Assembly (NCBI RefSeq): GCF_019891175.1
Contig: NZ_CP072600.1
Coordinates: 4,464,001-4,528,000 of the forward strand
Reading direction: 5' to 3'
From: Leptothermofonsia sichuanensis E412
GTDB taxonomy: Bacteria > Cyanobacteriota > Cyanobacteriia > Leptolyngbyales > Leptolyngbyaceae
Length of the DNA: 64,000 nt
Below are positions 7,622 to 16,124 of the stretch, in pieces (positions within the stretch are counted from its first letter, which is position 1; the number at the start of each line of letters is the position of its first letter). The position numbers and the translations under genes are program-made. The notes under the pieces are model-generated. The model was not told the origin of the DNA, did not search any database, and saw only the letters and a program-made list of their open reading frames with translations.

Positions 7622-9811
7622 TCACTTAAAGTAGATCAACAGATTAAGCCCCGGAATGGTGCGTGACAGTGTCCAGAACAGGAGGGCGAGGTAAAGAATG
7701 CCGATCGCCCACTGGTACCAGACAAGGGCCGTAATCAAACCGGGGACGTGTTCATCCCGCAACCGGATATCGTTGAAGCCAAAGCGGAGCAGGTTATTAA
7801 AGCTGAAGTCAAAATAGTTGAGCCAGTTCCAGCGGCGATTCCAGAGGATTGGAATGTAGCGTTCTCGAAACATTTGATAACGGGGAATGATGGGCAACCG
7901 TCCGACCAGAATCCGTAACTGGCGCAGGGTGCCCTCTTCCATAAAGTAGCTGACATCCATCAGTGGGTGGTAACGTCCGGCTTTATAAAGCAGGGCAATC
8001 AAAATAGTCGGCACTGGAATGTCGATGGCGGCCAGACTGGCTAAGGTCAACCAGGGCTGGTCACTGTTCCGAAAGATGGCAATCAACCCCAACAGAAAAA
8101 GGGTACTGAACCCTGCCAGCATCCACAACGTTTCTGCCAGGGTTGGCAGGATGGGTTTGGGGGTCAGTCTGCGGCTGCGATCAATGAACCAGAACAACAC
8201 CCCAAAGTAGGCAATGGTGATCAGCCCGACGCCAAAGATCAGCCAGGAGCGAGTTCCATAGTGGCTCAGGAGCAACAGCAGGCTCAAACCAATACAGTCT
8301 AAACCAATCAGAATGCGATTAAACACGCCGCGTCCAGGGGCAACAGGTTCTTTGGCAACAACGCGATCGCGGACATTGATATAGGTGGCAATATCCACCT
8401 TTGCCAGGCTTAAGAGGTCGGTCAGGCTACGGAAGGGCAGTTGGGCGCGGCGCTGGGCGATCGCGGTTGCCTGCTCCTGGGAAAAGCCAAGGTTCTGCAA
8501 CTGGGTGATTGGTGCGGTGTTGATATTGATGCCAAACAACTGCTGGCGTAACTCTCGCAACCTCAACCGCTGCCGTGTGTAGTCCATCTGGTTGGCATCG
8601 GGAATTTGTTCCTGACGGCGGAAGTTGCGCACCAGTTCACGTAGCAGGTTTTCATTGCCCTGGAGGGTGGGGACGGAAATAAACCGCCCAATCTGCCCTG
8701 GATCGCCCACAATCTTTGCCTGCTCGGAGTCAAACTTCAAGCCAGGAACATTCAAGTAGGCACCCCTGGCAAAGCCAGCATCACTAAAATCTGCCTGCTC
8801 CAGAATTGATGTTCCCCGCATATTAACGGGCTTATTGAACTGGGTCTGGCGAAACAGAGCCGCTTTCTCAAACACGGCATCCGGCAAAAAGAGTGCCTTG
8901 CTGAAAGTGCTTTTGGTAAAGACGGCATCTGCCTGCCAGAGGGCGCGGGCAAAATCTGCATTCCCCTGCCACTGCACACGCATGAAGTTGGACGGTTGTT
9001 GAAACACCGCCAGGTTAAAATTTGCCGTTGCCTGAAATTCGGTGTTCTGAAAGGTGACGGGTCCCCAAAACTGGGCCTGGTTAAATTCTGCTTTGCCGAA
9101 AAAAATGTTGCTGCGGAAGCGGGAATCTCGTTCAAACAATGCTCCGGCAAAGCTGGTGGTCTGGCTGAAGCGGGTCTGGGTACTGTCGATCCCCTGGGTA
9201 AACTGGGACCCCTGGGCTTCTACCCGGTTGAGAAAGAATGTATTGGTGAAATCGACCAGATCCAGAAACCGGGTCTGGTTGAGCTTCAGGGGTCCCCGAA
9301 AGACTGTGATTTGCAGGGGAGCGGTTTGAGTGCCCAGATTAGGCGTGCTGAGCAGGGATTGGGAGAGGGTGCTGAGGCGAGACAGACGACGGCGATCGCG
9401 CTGTAATTGCTCCTGTTCGGCTGGGGTAAAGATCGGTGACAGGGATTCGCCAAACAGGGGTGCTCTTAACCCCAACTGGCTAATTTTGAACTCTCCCTGA
9501 ATCTGGGAATAGCTCAAATCCAGCCCTACTGGGGTGCCTGGACGTTGTAACTGAGTTTTCAACAGGTCATAAAATCGATCGCGGAACTCGGCATTTTCTG
9601 GACGCAAATCGATATTTAACCGTTGCAGGTCAATTACTTTAATGCCTTCGTTTGCAATCGGTGATTTCAGCCGCTGTTGCAGAACTTCCAGGGTGAGTGG
9701 CGTCAGGTCAGGTTGGGCGATCGCAGCCAGGACTGGCGGCACCAGGTGGGTAAAACTGAATACGGTCCAGACAATGAACAGGAGCAAACAGGCAGACAAT
9801 TTTCGAGACAC
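7622..9811 (-). CDS. Pentapeptide-repeat membrane protein with helix-hairpin-helix
   Basis: 729 residues. It starts with a signal or anchor segment (LLLFIVWTVFSFTHLVPPVLA). From about residue 160 to 360 there is a degenerate pentapeptide-repeat region (units such as ADFARALWQ, AVFTKSTFSKA, ALFRQTQFN). A helix-hairpin-helix-like segment comes next (NINTAPITQLQNLGFSQEQA, about 428-448), of the kind seen in ComEA-type domains. The C-terminal 230 residues contain four or five hydrophobic helices and a conserved-looking cytoplasmic loop. The pentapeptide part probably lies outside the membrane. Proteins of this layout are found in cyanobacteria and have no assigned function that I know of. It is alone on its strand in this interval. 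Confidence 0.75.
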   Translation of the reverse strand: MSRKLSACLLLFIVWTVFSFTHLVPPVLAAIAQPDLTPLTLEVLQQRLKSPIANEGIKVIDLQRLNIDLRPENAEFRDRFYDLLKTQLQRPGTPVGLDLSYSQIQGEFKISQLGLRAPLFGESLSPIFTPAEQEQLQRDRRRLSRLSTLSQSLLSTPNLGTQTAPLQITVFRGPLKLNQTRFLDLVDFTNTFFLNRVEAQGSQFTQGIDSTQTRFSQTTSFAGALFERDSRFRSNIFFGKAEFNQAQFWGPVTFQNTEFQATANFNLAVFQQPSNFMRVQWQGNADFARALWQADAVFTKSTFSKALFLPDAVFEKAALFRQTQFNKPVNMRGTSILEQADFSDAGFARGAYLNVPGLKFDSEQAKIVGDPGQIGRFISVPTLQGNENLLRELVRNFRRQEQIPDANQMDYTRQRLRLRELRQQLFGININTAPITQLQNLGFSQEQATAIAQRRAQLPFRSLTDLLSLAKVDIATYINVRDRVVAKEPVAPGRGVFNRILIGLDCIGLSLLLLLSHYGTRSWLIFGVGLITIAYFGVLFWFIDRSRRLTPKPILPTLAETLWMLAGFSTLFLLGLIAIFRNSDQPWLTLASLAAIDIPVPTILIALLYKAGRYHPLMDVSYFMEEGTLRQLRILVGRLPIIPRYQMFRERYIPILWNRRWNWLNYFDFSFNNLLRFGFNDIRLRDEHVPGLITALVWYQWAIGILYLALLFWTLSRTIPGLNLLIYFK

Positions 9812-9850
9812 AGCGATCGCCCAGGAAGTGGTTGAAATGGCGATCTATTC

Positions 9851-10035
9851 TATAGCGTTTCTCAACTGAGTGAGGTACTGGAGTGTGAGGTACAGTGAGG
9901 GTGCGGAATACTCTTCAAAAGGGCTATCAATGAATGTCACTGAATTAAGCCGAATGCGCTCGCTCAGATCTCCAACTTCTCCGAGAAGTTAGAGATCTTT
10001 AACCCCTTATGTCAGTGCCATTGGGCTATCAATGA
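9851..10035. repeat. Interspersed repeat R2, copy 1
   Basis: Begins TATAGCGTTTCTCAACTGAG, then GTGAGGTACAGTGAGGGTGC, and ends with a hairpin built on AGATCTCCAACTTCT and its inverse. It is related to 17191-17350, 52754-52915 and 62159-62265. The hairpin here has two differences in the right arm (TTAGAGATCT). It fills the gap between two minus-strand genes. Confidence 0.75.
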
Positions 10036-10052
10036 ATTCTGCCTCCTCCAAA

Positions 10053-10367
10053 TCAATACTCCAGAAACAGGGTATTAAAGTCGCAGGATTCAGTGGAGGG
10101 TGATGGAGTCGTGGGTTTGATGGCAGACGTCGGGGCATCTCGTAACGCATGGGCATTCAGTTCCAGTTGATTAATCTGGGCCTCAATGGTAGTCAGACGT
10201 TGCTGGATGCGATCGCGTCTTTGCTCCAGGGCTTCTAATTCGTGCTGGAGTCTGGTTCGTTCGTTGACCAGTTTGTAGATATCCAGGTAAGCCGCCGCCT
10301 CAGTCTTCTGGCGAGGCATGGTGCTAATTTTGGGGCGAATCTGTCCCTGCTGGGGATGGGGGCGCAT
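10053..10367 (-). CDS. Small coiled-coil protein of unknown function
   Basis: 104 residues from the ATG at 10367; an upstream in-frame ATG at 10382 would add five residues. A basic N-terminal tail (MRPHPQQGQIRPKISTMPRQ) leads into a long charged helix from about residue 25 to 75 (LDIYKLVNERTRLQHELEAL, RRDRIQQRLTTIEAQINQLE) that should form a coiled coil. The C-terminus is Ser/Pro/Thr-rich. Small coiled-coil proteins of this sort occur near gas-vesicle genes in some cyanobacteria, but no such genes are near here, so I do not assign that role. Confidence 0.6.
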   Translation of the reverse strand: MRPHPQQGQIRPKISTMPRQKTEAAAYLDIYKLVNERTRLQHELEALEQRRDRIQQRLTTIEAQINQLELNAHALRDAPTSAIKPTTPSPSTESCDFNTLFLEY

Positions 10368-10486
10368 AATCAGGTACTCCAATGGGTGCCCTTAGTGTGC
10401 CCATTTTTTGCGCCACCCAACTGCTAGGTTAGGAATAGGGCAGGATTCTTTTTCAGTTCTGGCACCAATCTTCTGTCCTGACAACG

Positions 10487-12934
10487 ATGATTTTGGAATC
10501 ACAGCCCATTGTTCAAGATCTGGTATTGATTGGTGGGGGACATGCCCACGCGATCGCCCTGCGTCTGTTTGGCATGAAACCGTTGCCAGGTGTACGCTTA
10601 ACCCTGATTACCGAAGCCTCAAATACTCCCTATTCGGGAATGCTACCCGGTCATGTAGCAGGCTTTTATACCACAGAGGAATGTCACATTGATCTGCGCC
10701 CCCTGTGTCAGTTTGCTGGAGCACAGTTGTACATCGATTCGGCAGTGGGGCTGGATCTGGCTAAAAATCGGGTCATCTGTGCCAACCGCCCGCCAGTGCG
10801 GTTTGACCTGCTTTCCATTGATATTGGCAGTACACCTCAAAAACCGACTGTATTGGGCGATGAACAGGTCATCATACCCGCCAAACCCGTTCCTTTGTTT
10901 TTAGAAAACTGGCGGCGGATTGTTGAACAGGTCACCAAACATCCTGAACAACCTCTTTGTTTGGGAATTGTGGGTGGAGGTGTGGGTGGAGTAGAGCTGG
11001 CACTGAATGTGCAGTCTCGCCTGCGGGCAGTCCTGCGAGCAGCGAACAAATCGCCTGACGGTCTTACCTTCCACTTGTTTCACCGGGGCGCTCAGTTGAT
11101 GCCCCAACACAATCGCTGGGTGCGATCGCACTTCCACCAATTGTTGATTCAGCGTGGCATCCAACTTCACTTGCAGGAAGAAGTCTACAAGGTGGAGGCA
11201 CAGTCCATCCACTGTAAGTCTGGGCTGGTGGTGAATTGTGATTACGTTGTTTGGGTCACTCAGGCGGCGGCACCTGAGTGGTTGAAACAGGCGGGACTGG
11301 CCGTCGATGCAAAAGGGTTTGTGCTGGTAGACGACACCCTGCGATCGCTCTCCCATCCCCAGGTCTTTGCGGCTGGTGACATTGCAACCATGGTCAACCA
11401 TCCCCGACCAAAGGCTGGTGTGTTTGCGGTGCGTCAGGGTAAGCCACTGGCTCAAAACTTGCAGCGTGCCCTCCAGGGAAAGCCACTCAAACCGTTTTCT
11501 CCCCAAAAACACTATCTCAGCCTGATTGGGACGGGCGATCGCTCAGCAGTTGCCTCCCGGGGTTCCTTTGGCTGGCACTCTCCACTGCTATGGACCTGGA
11601 AAGACGCCATTGATCGAACATTCATGGAGCAGTTCAGCCAGTTGCCGGAGATGCCAGGAAAGAGAAACAGCCACCAGAAATCAGGAGATCAGAAATCAGA
11701 GGCGCTGCTGAATAGCAGTATGAATTGGAACGAAGTTTCAATTCATACACACTCTAATTCATATCCAGATTCAGCAATGCCGAAATCAGAAGATAGGCAG
11801 GGGGGAAGAAACCTGGCTTCAAACCTGGGGCATCGCCTCAAAACTCAACCAATTGCTGAAATGCGCTGTGCTGGATGTGGTGCAAAAGTAGGCAGCACAA
11901 CCCTGGAGCGGGTGCTCCAACGAATTCAGTCAGTTCCCTTTTCGCAGCACCCTCTTCCCACTGCACCCCATTCCTCTCGCCCCGACATTTTAATCGGGCT
12001 GGAAGCTTCTGACGATGCAGCCGTTGTGCAGGTGCCCGCCGGTATGGTGATGGTACAGACTGTTGATTATTTTCCAGCCTTTATCAACGACCCGTTTTTA
12101 TTTGGGCAGATTAGCGCCCATCATGCCCTCAGTGACCTGTTTGCCATGGGTGCAGAACCCCAGAGTGCGCTGGCGATCGCAACTGTTCCCTATGGCAGTT
12201 CTGATGTTGTTGAAGAAACCCTGTTTCAATTGCTGGCGGGTGCCCTGAAAGTTCTCCATGAGGCTAAGGCAGACTTGATTGGCGGCCACACAACCGAAGC
12301 CAGAGAACTGGCGTTTGGACTGTCCTGTAACGGACTGGCCAATCCCCAGCGTCTACTGCACAAAAGGGGCATGAAACAGGGGCAGGTCTTAATCTTGACA
12401 AAAGCAATTGGGACAGGTGTTTTATTTGCTGCCAGTATGCGACAGAAGGCAAAAGGGCACTGGATCGATGGTGCGATTGAGTCGATGCTACAGTCAAACC
12501 AGAAGGCGGCAACCTGTTTCCTGGACCATCATTCCACGGCCTGTACGGATATTACGGGTTTTGGTTTGATGGGACACCTGCTGGAAATGATCCGGGCGGC
12601 AGAGGGGGTGGCCGTTCAAGTCAATCTGGAAGCGGTTCCCTTATTGAGTGGTGCCCTGGAAACAACTCGTCTGGGAATCACCAGTTCTCTCTATCCTCAA
12701 AATTCTCAGGCAATTGAGTTGATTGAGAACGCCTCGGAGGTGATTGACTACCCTCAATTCCCGCTTCTGTTTGACCCGCAAACATCCGGTGGTCTGCTGG
12801 CAGCCGTACCAGAGGCAGAAGGCGATCGCTGCCTGGCGGCCCTCCGCTCACTTGGCTACACCCGCAGCGCCATCATCGGGCATACCCTACCACCTGCAAC
12901 AGATACAAGAGTTGTAAGAGTGGTTTTGAGTTGA
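10487..12934 (+). CDS. selD: NADH-dehydrogenase-like / selenide, water dikinase fusion
   Basis: 815 residues in two parts. Residues 1-375 form an FAD/NAD(P)-binding oxidoreductase of the type II NADH dehydrogenase kind: an FAD-binding LVLIGGGHAHAIAL at about 12, an NAD-binding LGIVGGGVGGVELAL at about 159, and VFAAGDIATM at about 295. A variable polar linker (about 385-455) leads to a SelD domain: active-site region RCAGCGAKVG at about 461, then DDAAVVQVP, ISAHHALSDLFAMGAEP, DLIGGHTTEA and TDITGFGLMGH. SelD makes selenophosphate from selenide and ATP for seleno-tRNA and selenoprotein synthesis. The fused oxidoreductase is a known arrangement in cyanobacteria and some other bacteria; its electron acceptor is unclear. 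The catalytic position is Cys, not Sec. No selU or selA gene lies in the window. Confidence 0.92.
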   Translation: MILESQPIVQDLVLIGGGHAHAIALRLFGMKPLPGVRLTLITEASNTPYSGMLPGHVAGFYTTEECHIDLRPLCQFAGAQLYIDSAVGLDLAKNRVICANRPPVRFDLLSIDIGSTPQKPTVLGDEQVIIPAKPVPLFLENWRRIVEQVTKHPEQPLCLGIVGGGVGGVELALNVQSRLRAVLRAANKSPDGLTFHLFHRGAQLMPQHNRWVRSHFHQLLIQRGIQLHLQEEVYKVEAQSIHCKSGLVVNCDYVVWVTQAAAPEWLKQAGLAVDAKGFVLVDDTLRSLSHPQVFAAGDIATMVNHPRPKAGVFAVRQGKPLAQNLQRALQGKPLKPFSPQKHYLSLIGTGDRSAVASRGSFGWHSPLLWTWKDAIDRTFMEQFSQLPEMPGKRNSHQKSGDQKSEALLNSSMNWNEVSIHTHSNSYPDSAMPKSEDRQGGRNLASNLGHRLKTQPIAEMRCAGCGAKVGSTTLERVLQRIQSVPFSQHPLPTAPHSSRPDILIGLEASDDAAVVQVPAGMVMVQTVDYFPAFINDPFLFGQISAHHALSDLFAMGAEPQSALAIATVPYGSSDVVEETLFQLLAGALKVLHEAKADLIGGHTTEARELAFGLSCNGLANPQRLLHKRGMKQGQVLILTKAIGTGVLFAASMRQKAKGHWIDGAIESMLQSNQKAATCFLDHHSTACTDITGFGLMGHLLEMIRAAEGVAVQVNLEAVPLLSGALETTRLGITSSLYPQNSQAIELIENASEVIDYPQFPLLFDPQTSGGLLAAVPEAEGDRCLAALRSLGYTRSAIIGHTLPPATDTRVVRVVLS

Positions 12935-12950
12935 ACGGAAAAAAGAACAA

Positions 12951-12994
12951 AAAAGCGAGCCTGACAGGCAATTCTGCCAGACTCGCCTTTATTG
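12951..12994. terminator. Bidirectional terminator between selD and peroxiredoxin
   Basis: A 13-base stem GCGAGCCTGACAG / CTGCCAGACTCGC (two mismatches) around the loop GCAATT. There is an A run before it and CTTTATT after it, so it can stop transcription of the convergent genes from both sides. Confidence 0.7.
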
Positions 12995-13011
12995 TGAATT
13001 GCGACCTGCTG

Positions 13012-13112
13012 GAACATCGGTTCAGAATTCCAGGAAATCGGATTTCTTGTGAGAAATTCAACCAAACCTGGGTACCCAATACAAGAAATCTGATTTCTGT
13101 ACCGGTGTTCTA
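13012..13112. repeat. Interspersed repeat R4, copy 1
   Basis: A roughly 100-base sequence with CGGTTCAGAATTCCAGGAAA at one end and AGAAATCTGATTTCTGTACC at the other. An inverted copy is at 27441-27540. Its edge reaches the stop codon of the peroxiredoxin gene. Confidence 0.75.
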
Positions 13113-13709
13113 GACAGCCGCAAAATAGTCTTTTGACTTCACAGGGTCAGGATTCATGGTCTTGTCACCAGGCTTCCAGCCAGCGGGGCAAACCTCATCC
13201 GGGTGAGATTGCACATACTGAATGGCTTGCAGGGTGCGCAGGGTTTCATCCACGCTGCGACCGAAGGCAAGGTTGTTGATGGTAGCGTGCTGAATAATCC
13301 CATCCTTGTCGATCAGGAACAGGCCACGCAGGGCAATCCCTTCCTCAGGTACGAGAACGTTGTAGGCGGTGCTGATTTCTTTCTTGATATCTGCTACCAG
13401 AGGATAGTTCAGATCACCAACACCACCGGATTTGCGATCGGTTTGAATCCATGCCAGGTGAGAAAAGGCGCTATCAACTGAAACACCCAAAATTTCGGTA
13501 TTCAGTGCTTTGAACTCATCGTAGCGATCGCTAAATGCCGTAATTTCGGTTGGGCAAACGAAGGTAAAATCGAGGGGATAGAAGAAAAGAACAACGTACT
13601 TTCCTCGATAGTCAGACAGTTTGATTTCCTTAAACTCCTGATCGACCACAGCCGTTGCTGTAAAATCCGGTGCTGCCTGTCCGACTCGCAAACATCCTTC
13701 TTGCGTCAT
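13110..13709 (-). CDS. 2-Cys peroxiredoxin
   Basis: 199 residues, the usual length. Peroxidatic Cys52 lies in DFTFVCPTE and resolving Cys174 in DEVCPAGW. Also present are the [10 protein letters not shown] loop and a C-terminal KDYF, the pair (GGxG and YF) linked to sensitivity to over-oxidation in typical 2-Cys enzymes. The protein reduces hydrogen peroxide and alkyl hydroperoxides in the cytoplasm using thioredoxin-type donors. An AGGAGG-like ribosome site (in reverse: ACAAGGAGGCTACTATTCTC) stands 8-14 bases before the ATG. It is convergent with selD across a terminator. The stop codon overlaps repeat R4. Confidence 0.95.
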   Translation of the reverse strand: MTQEGCLRVGQAAPDFTATAVVDQEFKEIKLSDYRGKYVVLFFYPLDFTFVCPTEITAFSDRYDEFKALNTEILGVSVDSAFSHLAWIQTDRKSGGVGDLNYPLVADIKKEISTAYNVLVPEEGIALRGLFLIDKDGIIQHATINNLAFGRSVDETLRTLQAIQYVQSHPDEVCPAGWKPGDKTMNPDPVKSKDYFAAV

Positions 13710-13861
13710 GAGAATAGTAGCCTCCTTGTATTGGTGCGCCTTGTAGATAAAGAACCGTCAATCAACGGTGTCGAACGGACATTTCCAGAGAGATACCCTG
13801 TCCGTTCACCCCTGTTTGATGACGAATTATTACAAATATATCATAGTCATAACGATTTTGA

Positions 13862-14040
13862 GTAAGGGATTTTGCGGTTTCTTCAACCCCCTGGTGGGCC
13901 TTAAACTACTTTGTTCTCCCTGCTTTATTCTCTCTGGCGCATCAACTGGCCTGGTTTTGTGAAGCGGCCCGGATTCGGATTTCCCCTGTTGCAGGAACAG
14001 AAGCTCCCCTGGACCTGCGGGTGGACGAAATCGATAGTTA
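13862..14040 (+). other. Possible gene fragment cut by IS630 copy 2
   Basis: An open stretch without a clear start codon that reads STPWWALNYFVLPALFSLAH, then QLAWFCEAARIRISPVAGTE and PLDLRVDEIDSY up to the TA where IS630 copy 2 inserts. The composition looks like protein rather than random sequence. Reading on beyond the element enters the DUF2237 gene from the wrong strand, so any original 3' part is gone. I do not recognise the family. It may be a chance open frame. Confidence 0.25.
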
Positions 14041-15168
14041 TACCTTGTCAGGGTATAGTTTTTACTTGTTTAAAGGACTGAAAACGCAAGGTTAACAGTG
14101 AATCTAACTCAGGTTTATACGTCGTATGACACTGGTTGAGACAAGCAGTAATCGCCTCCTTAAATGCAGAGAAGTCAGCATAATAAATCGAATATAAGCA
14201 TTGCTTCTTGACAAACTTCCACAAGCGCTCAATCAAGTTGAGATTGGGAGAATAGACCGTTAGATACAACAACTCAATGTTCAATGATTGAGCCAACTCC
14301 ATCACAACCGCACACTTCTGATACCGAGCGTTATCCAACACAAGCGTAATCGGAATGTCTAATCCCAGAGCTGCCAGTTTGTGCAGTAATTCACAGACAC
14401 TTTGAGCGTTGATATAAGTCTCATTGGTGACGGTGATTAACGCATGAGTCACGGCGTTGAGGGCCCCTAAGACATTGAACCGTTGCCTTCCTGCCCCCGA
14501 CTTGATAAACAAGCGTTCAAAGCACCACAAAAACCCTAAGTAGGCCCCCAGAACAAAATGGGCAGCATCGACAAAGAAGACGGCTCTCTGACCTGCTTTT
14601 GCCTCTTGCAGTCGTGGGTCTAGTTTTTTTGACGAACTCCTCCTGCGCTTCTACATCAGCTTTGGCGGGCAACATCCCCACTCGCCGACAACGCATCCCC
14701 ATCGATTTGAGAAACACCCTCACTTGCTCCCGACTACGGACAATACCAGTCAGTTCTTCGATCTTGGCGCAAGCCTGCGCTAGGGTCTTTGGAGGATTTG
14801 CCCGGAAGTATGCTTCCAAAGTCTGTTGATGTTGTTTCAGTTCACTCTGGGGTCGATAAAAGGTCAATTCTTTGAGATTGCCGATCCCCCCAGTTTCATA
14901 ATCTCGCAGATAGCTCAACAACGTTGGTTTTGTCACCCGAAGCAACCGGGTAATTTCCTGATGCGAGTATCCTTGACTTTTGAGATACAACGCTTCCATT
15001 TTTTGTTGCACACGCGGATGTGGATGGTGAAAGCGTTCGTAATGTAGTTGCTCAATCTCTTCGGCACTAAAGCTCAGTTGGATCATTGGGAGGCACCGTG
15101 CTCAACACTCAACGGTCTACCTCATTTCTACTTTATCTAGAGGGTAAAATCTATACCCCGGCAAAGTA
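14041..15168 (-). mobile_element. IS630-type element A, copy 2
   Basis: Near-identical to copies 1 and 3 but reversed and one base shorter (1128 bases), because the A run at the frameshift site is 7 instead of 8. It is flanked by TA at 14039-14040 and 15169-15170. Inverted ends are the same as in copy 1. Confidence 0.92.
14048..15086 (-). pseudogene. IS630-type transposase with altered slippage run (A7)
   Basis: The helix-turn-helix frame starts at 15086. At the slippery site (about 14627-14633) this copy has seven A residues. The frame therefore reads through as VKKTRPTTARGKSRSESR and runs on in the wrong register to 14517, giving a 189-residue product without the catalytic part. The catalytic frame (DDE residues FFVDAAHF, LVLDNARYQ, NLIERLWKF) is intact and ends at 14048, but it now needs a +1 (or -2) shift instead of -1. 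The copy is probably inactive on its own or makes far less transposase; it could still move if another copy supplies the enzyme. Confidence 0.75.
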
Positions 15169-15198
15169 TACCATCTTCAAGCACTGATTCACACTGAT

Positions 15199-15567
15199 TC
15201 ACTCATTGATCGCGTGTTGTTTCAGATCGTTGAGCGAAACGTATTCCAGGGCAGAAGCATGGGTGGCAGAAAGGACAACAGGAGGAGCCACTCCATCATC
15301 GAGCGCCTCCTTCCAGCGAGAGGCACAGAGACACCAGCGATCGCCCGGCTTCAGCCCCGGAAAGGAAAATGCGGGTACCGGGGTAGTCAAATCATTCCCC
15401 CGGGATTTTGTATAGTGCAGAAACGCCTCAGTCACCTGGGCACAGACCACATGGGCACCAATGTCTCCTGCACCAGTACTGCACCTGCCATCCCGATAAA
15501 ACCCGGTCATCGGAGAAGTACAACAGATCTTTAAGGGTTCTCCCAGCACATTTCTGGCTTCCGTCAT
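15199..15567 (-). CDS. DUF2237 family protein
   Basis: 122 residues, normal for the family. Characteristic stretches are NVLGEPLKICCTSPMTGFYR, the Cys-rich RDGRCSTGAGDIGAHVVCAQ, FPGLKPGDRWCLCASRWKEA and PPVVLSATHASALEYVSLND. The protein is cytoplasmic and of unknown function; conserved Cys and Asp residues suggest a metal or catalytic site, which is an inference. A ribosome site (AGGAGGAAT in reverse) precedes the ATG at 15567. Downstream, 29 bases after its stop, lies IS630 copy 2. Confidence 0.9.
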   Translation of the reverse strand: MTEARNVLGEPLKICCTSPMTGFYRDGRCSTGAGDIGAHVVCAQVTEAFLHYTKSRGNDLTTPVPAFSFPGLKPGDRWCLCASRWKEALDDGVAPPVVLSATHASALEYVSLNDLKQHAINE

Positions 15568-15605
15568 GGTGGCAATATTCCTCCTGATGGGTTGTCAACG
15601 CTTAG

Positions 15606-15725
15606 GCTTGTGGATTCAATAAACCGAAAACTCAGAGTTCTACCACAGAGACACGGAGGGCACGGAGGTATTGCTCTGTGTTCTCTGTGCCTCAGTGGTG
15701 ACGTTTCAGATTAGTAAGATTCTCA
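15606..15725 (+). repeat. Interspersed repeat R1, copy 2
   Basis: Begins GGCTTGTGGATTCAATAAAC, contains CCACAGAGACACGGAGGGCA, and ends GATTAGTAAGATTCTCATCC. It is closely similar to the insert in the nested repeat at 39061-39184. Confidence 0.75.
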
Positions 15726-15826
15726 TCCCTCAACCAAGACTTGAGAGGTCACAGTCCTTTCATTCGGTAGCTTAACGGGATGAATGAGCGATCGCAAGCA
15801 ATGGATCGGCGTTTCTCACATTCAGG

Positions 15827-15991
15827 CTACTTCTCAGGTTTGTCCTCTTTCCGCACTTTGATACCTGCCTTCAGATAGTCCGTCAGGGCTTCCCCTAATT
15901 TTTCTTCCGGTGTCTTCGAGGGTTTGGGTCCAAAAAAGTCAGCCAGCAGCAAAGCAGTCAGAGTTGAAAAAACAATCAGTCCAGGAATCAT
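15827..15991 (-). CDS. Small single-pass membrane protein
   Basis: A 54-residue product. It starts with a hydrophobic helix (IPGLIVFSTLTALLLADFFG) and continues with a charged tail (KPSKTPEEKLGEALTDYLKA, then GIKVRKEDKPEK). The helix-then-amphipathic layout and clean coding composition argue for a real gene; similar short proteins are common in cyanobacterial genomes. No function is known. Upstream, an AGA-rich stretch (ACCTTAGAACT in reverse) is only a weak ribosome site. Confidence 0.6.
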   Translation of the reverse strand: MIPGLIVFSTLTALLLADFFGPKPSKTPEEKLGEALTDYLKAGIKVRKEDKPEK

Positions 15992-16124
15992 AGTTCTAAG
16001 GTAAAGTGACGATTTTCTCTAATAGCCAACAATAGTTCATATGAACCATTTCTGGTACGAATATACACAAATATATAAAAACTCTCTGAGTAAAGGAAGT
16101 TCTGGTGAACCTGGATGGTCCACA

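Noticed and set aside
8996-9406. 136-codon frame opposite the pentapeptide membrane protein
   Set aside because: It is the complement of the pentapeptide-repeat coding region, whose periodic codons keep the other strand open.
13768-13962. 64-codon frame between peroxiredoxin and IS630 copy 2
   Set aside because: Unlike protein. An overlapping frame (13862-14040) looks better and is listed with low confidence.
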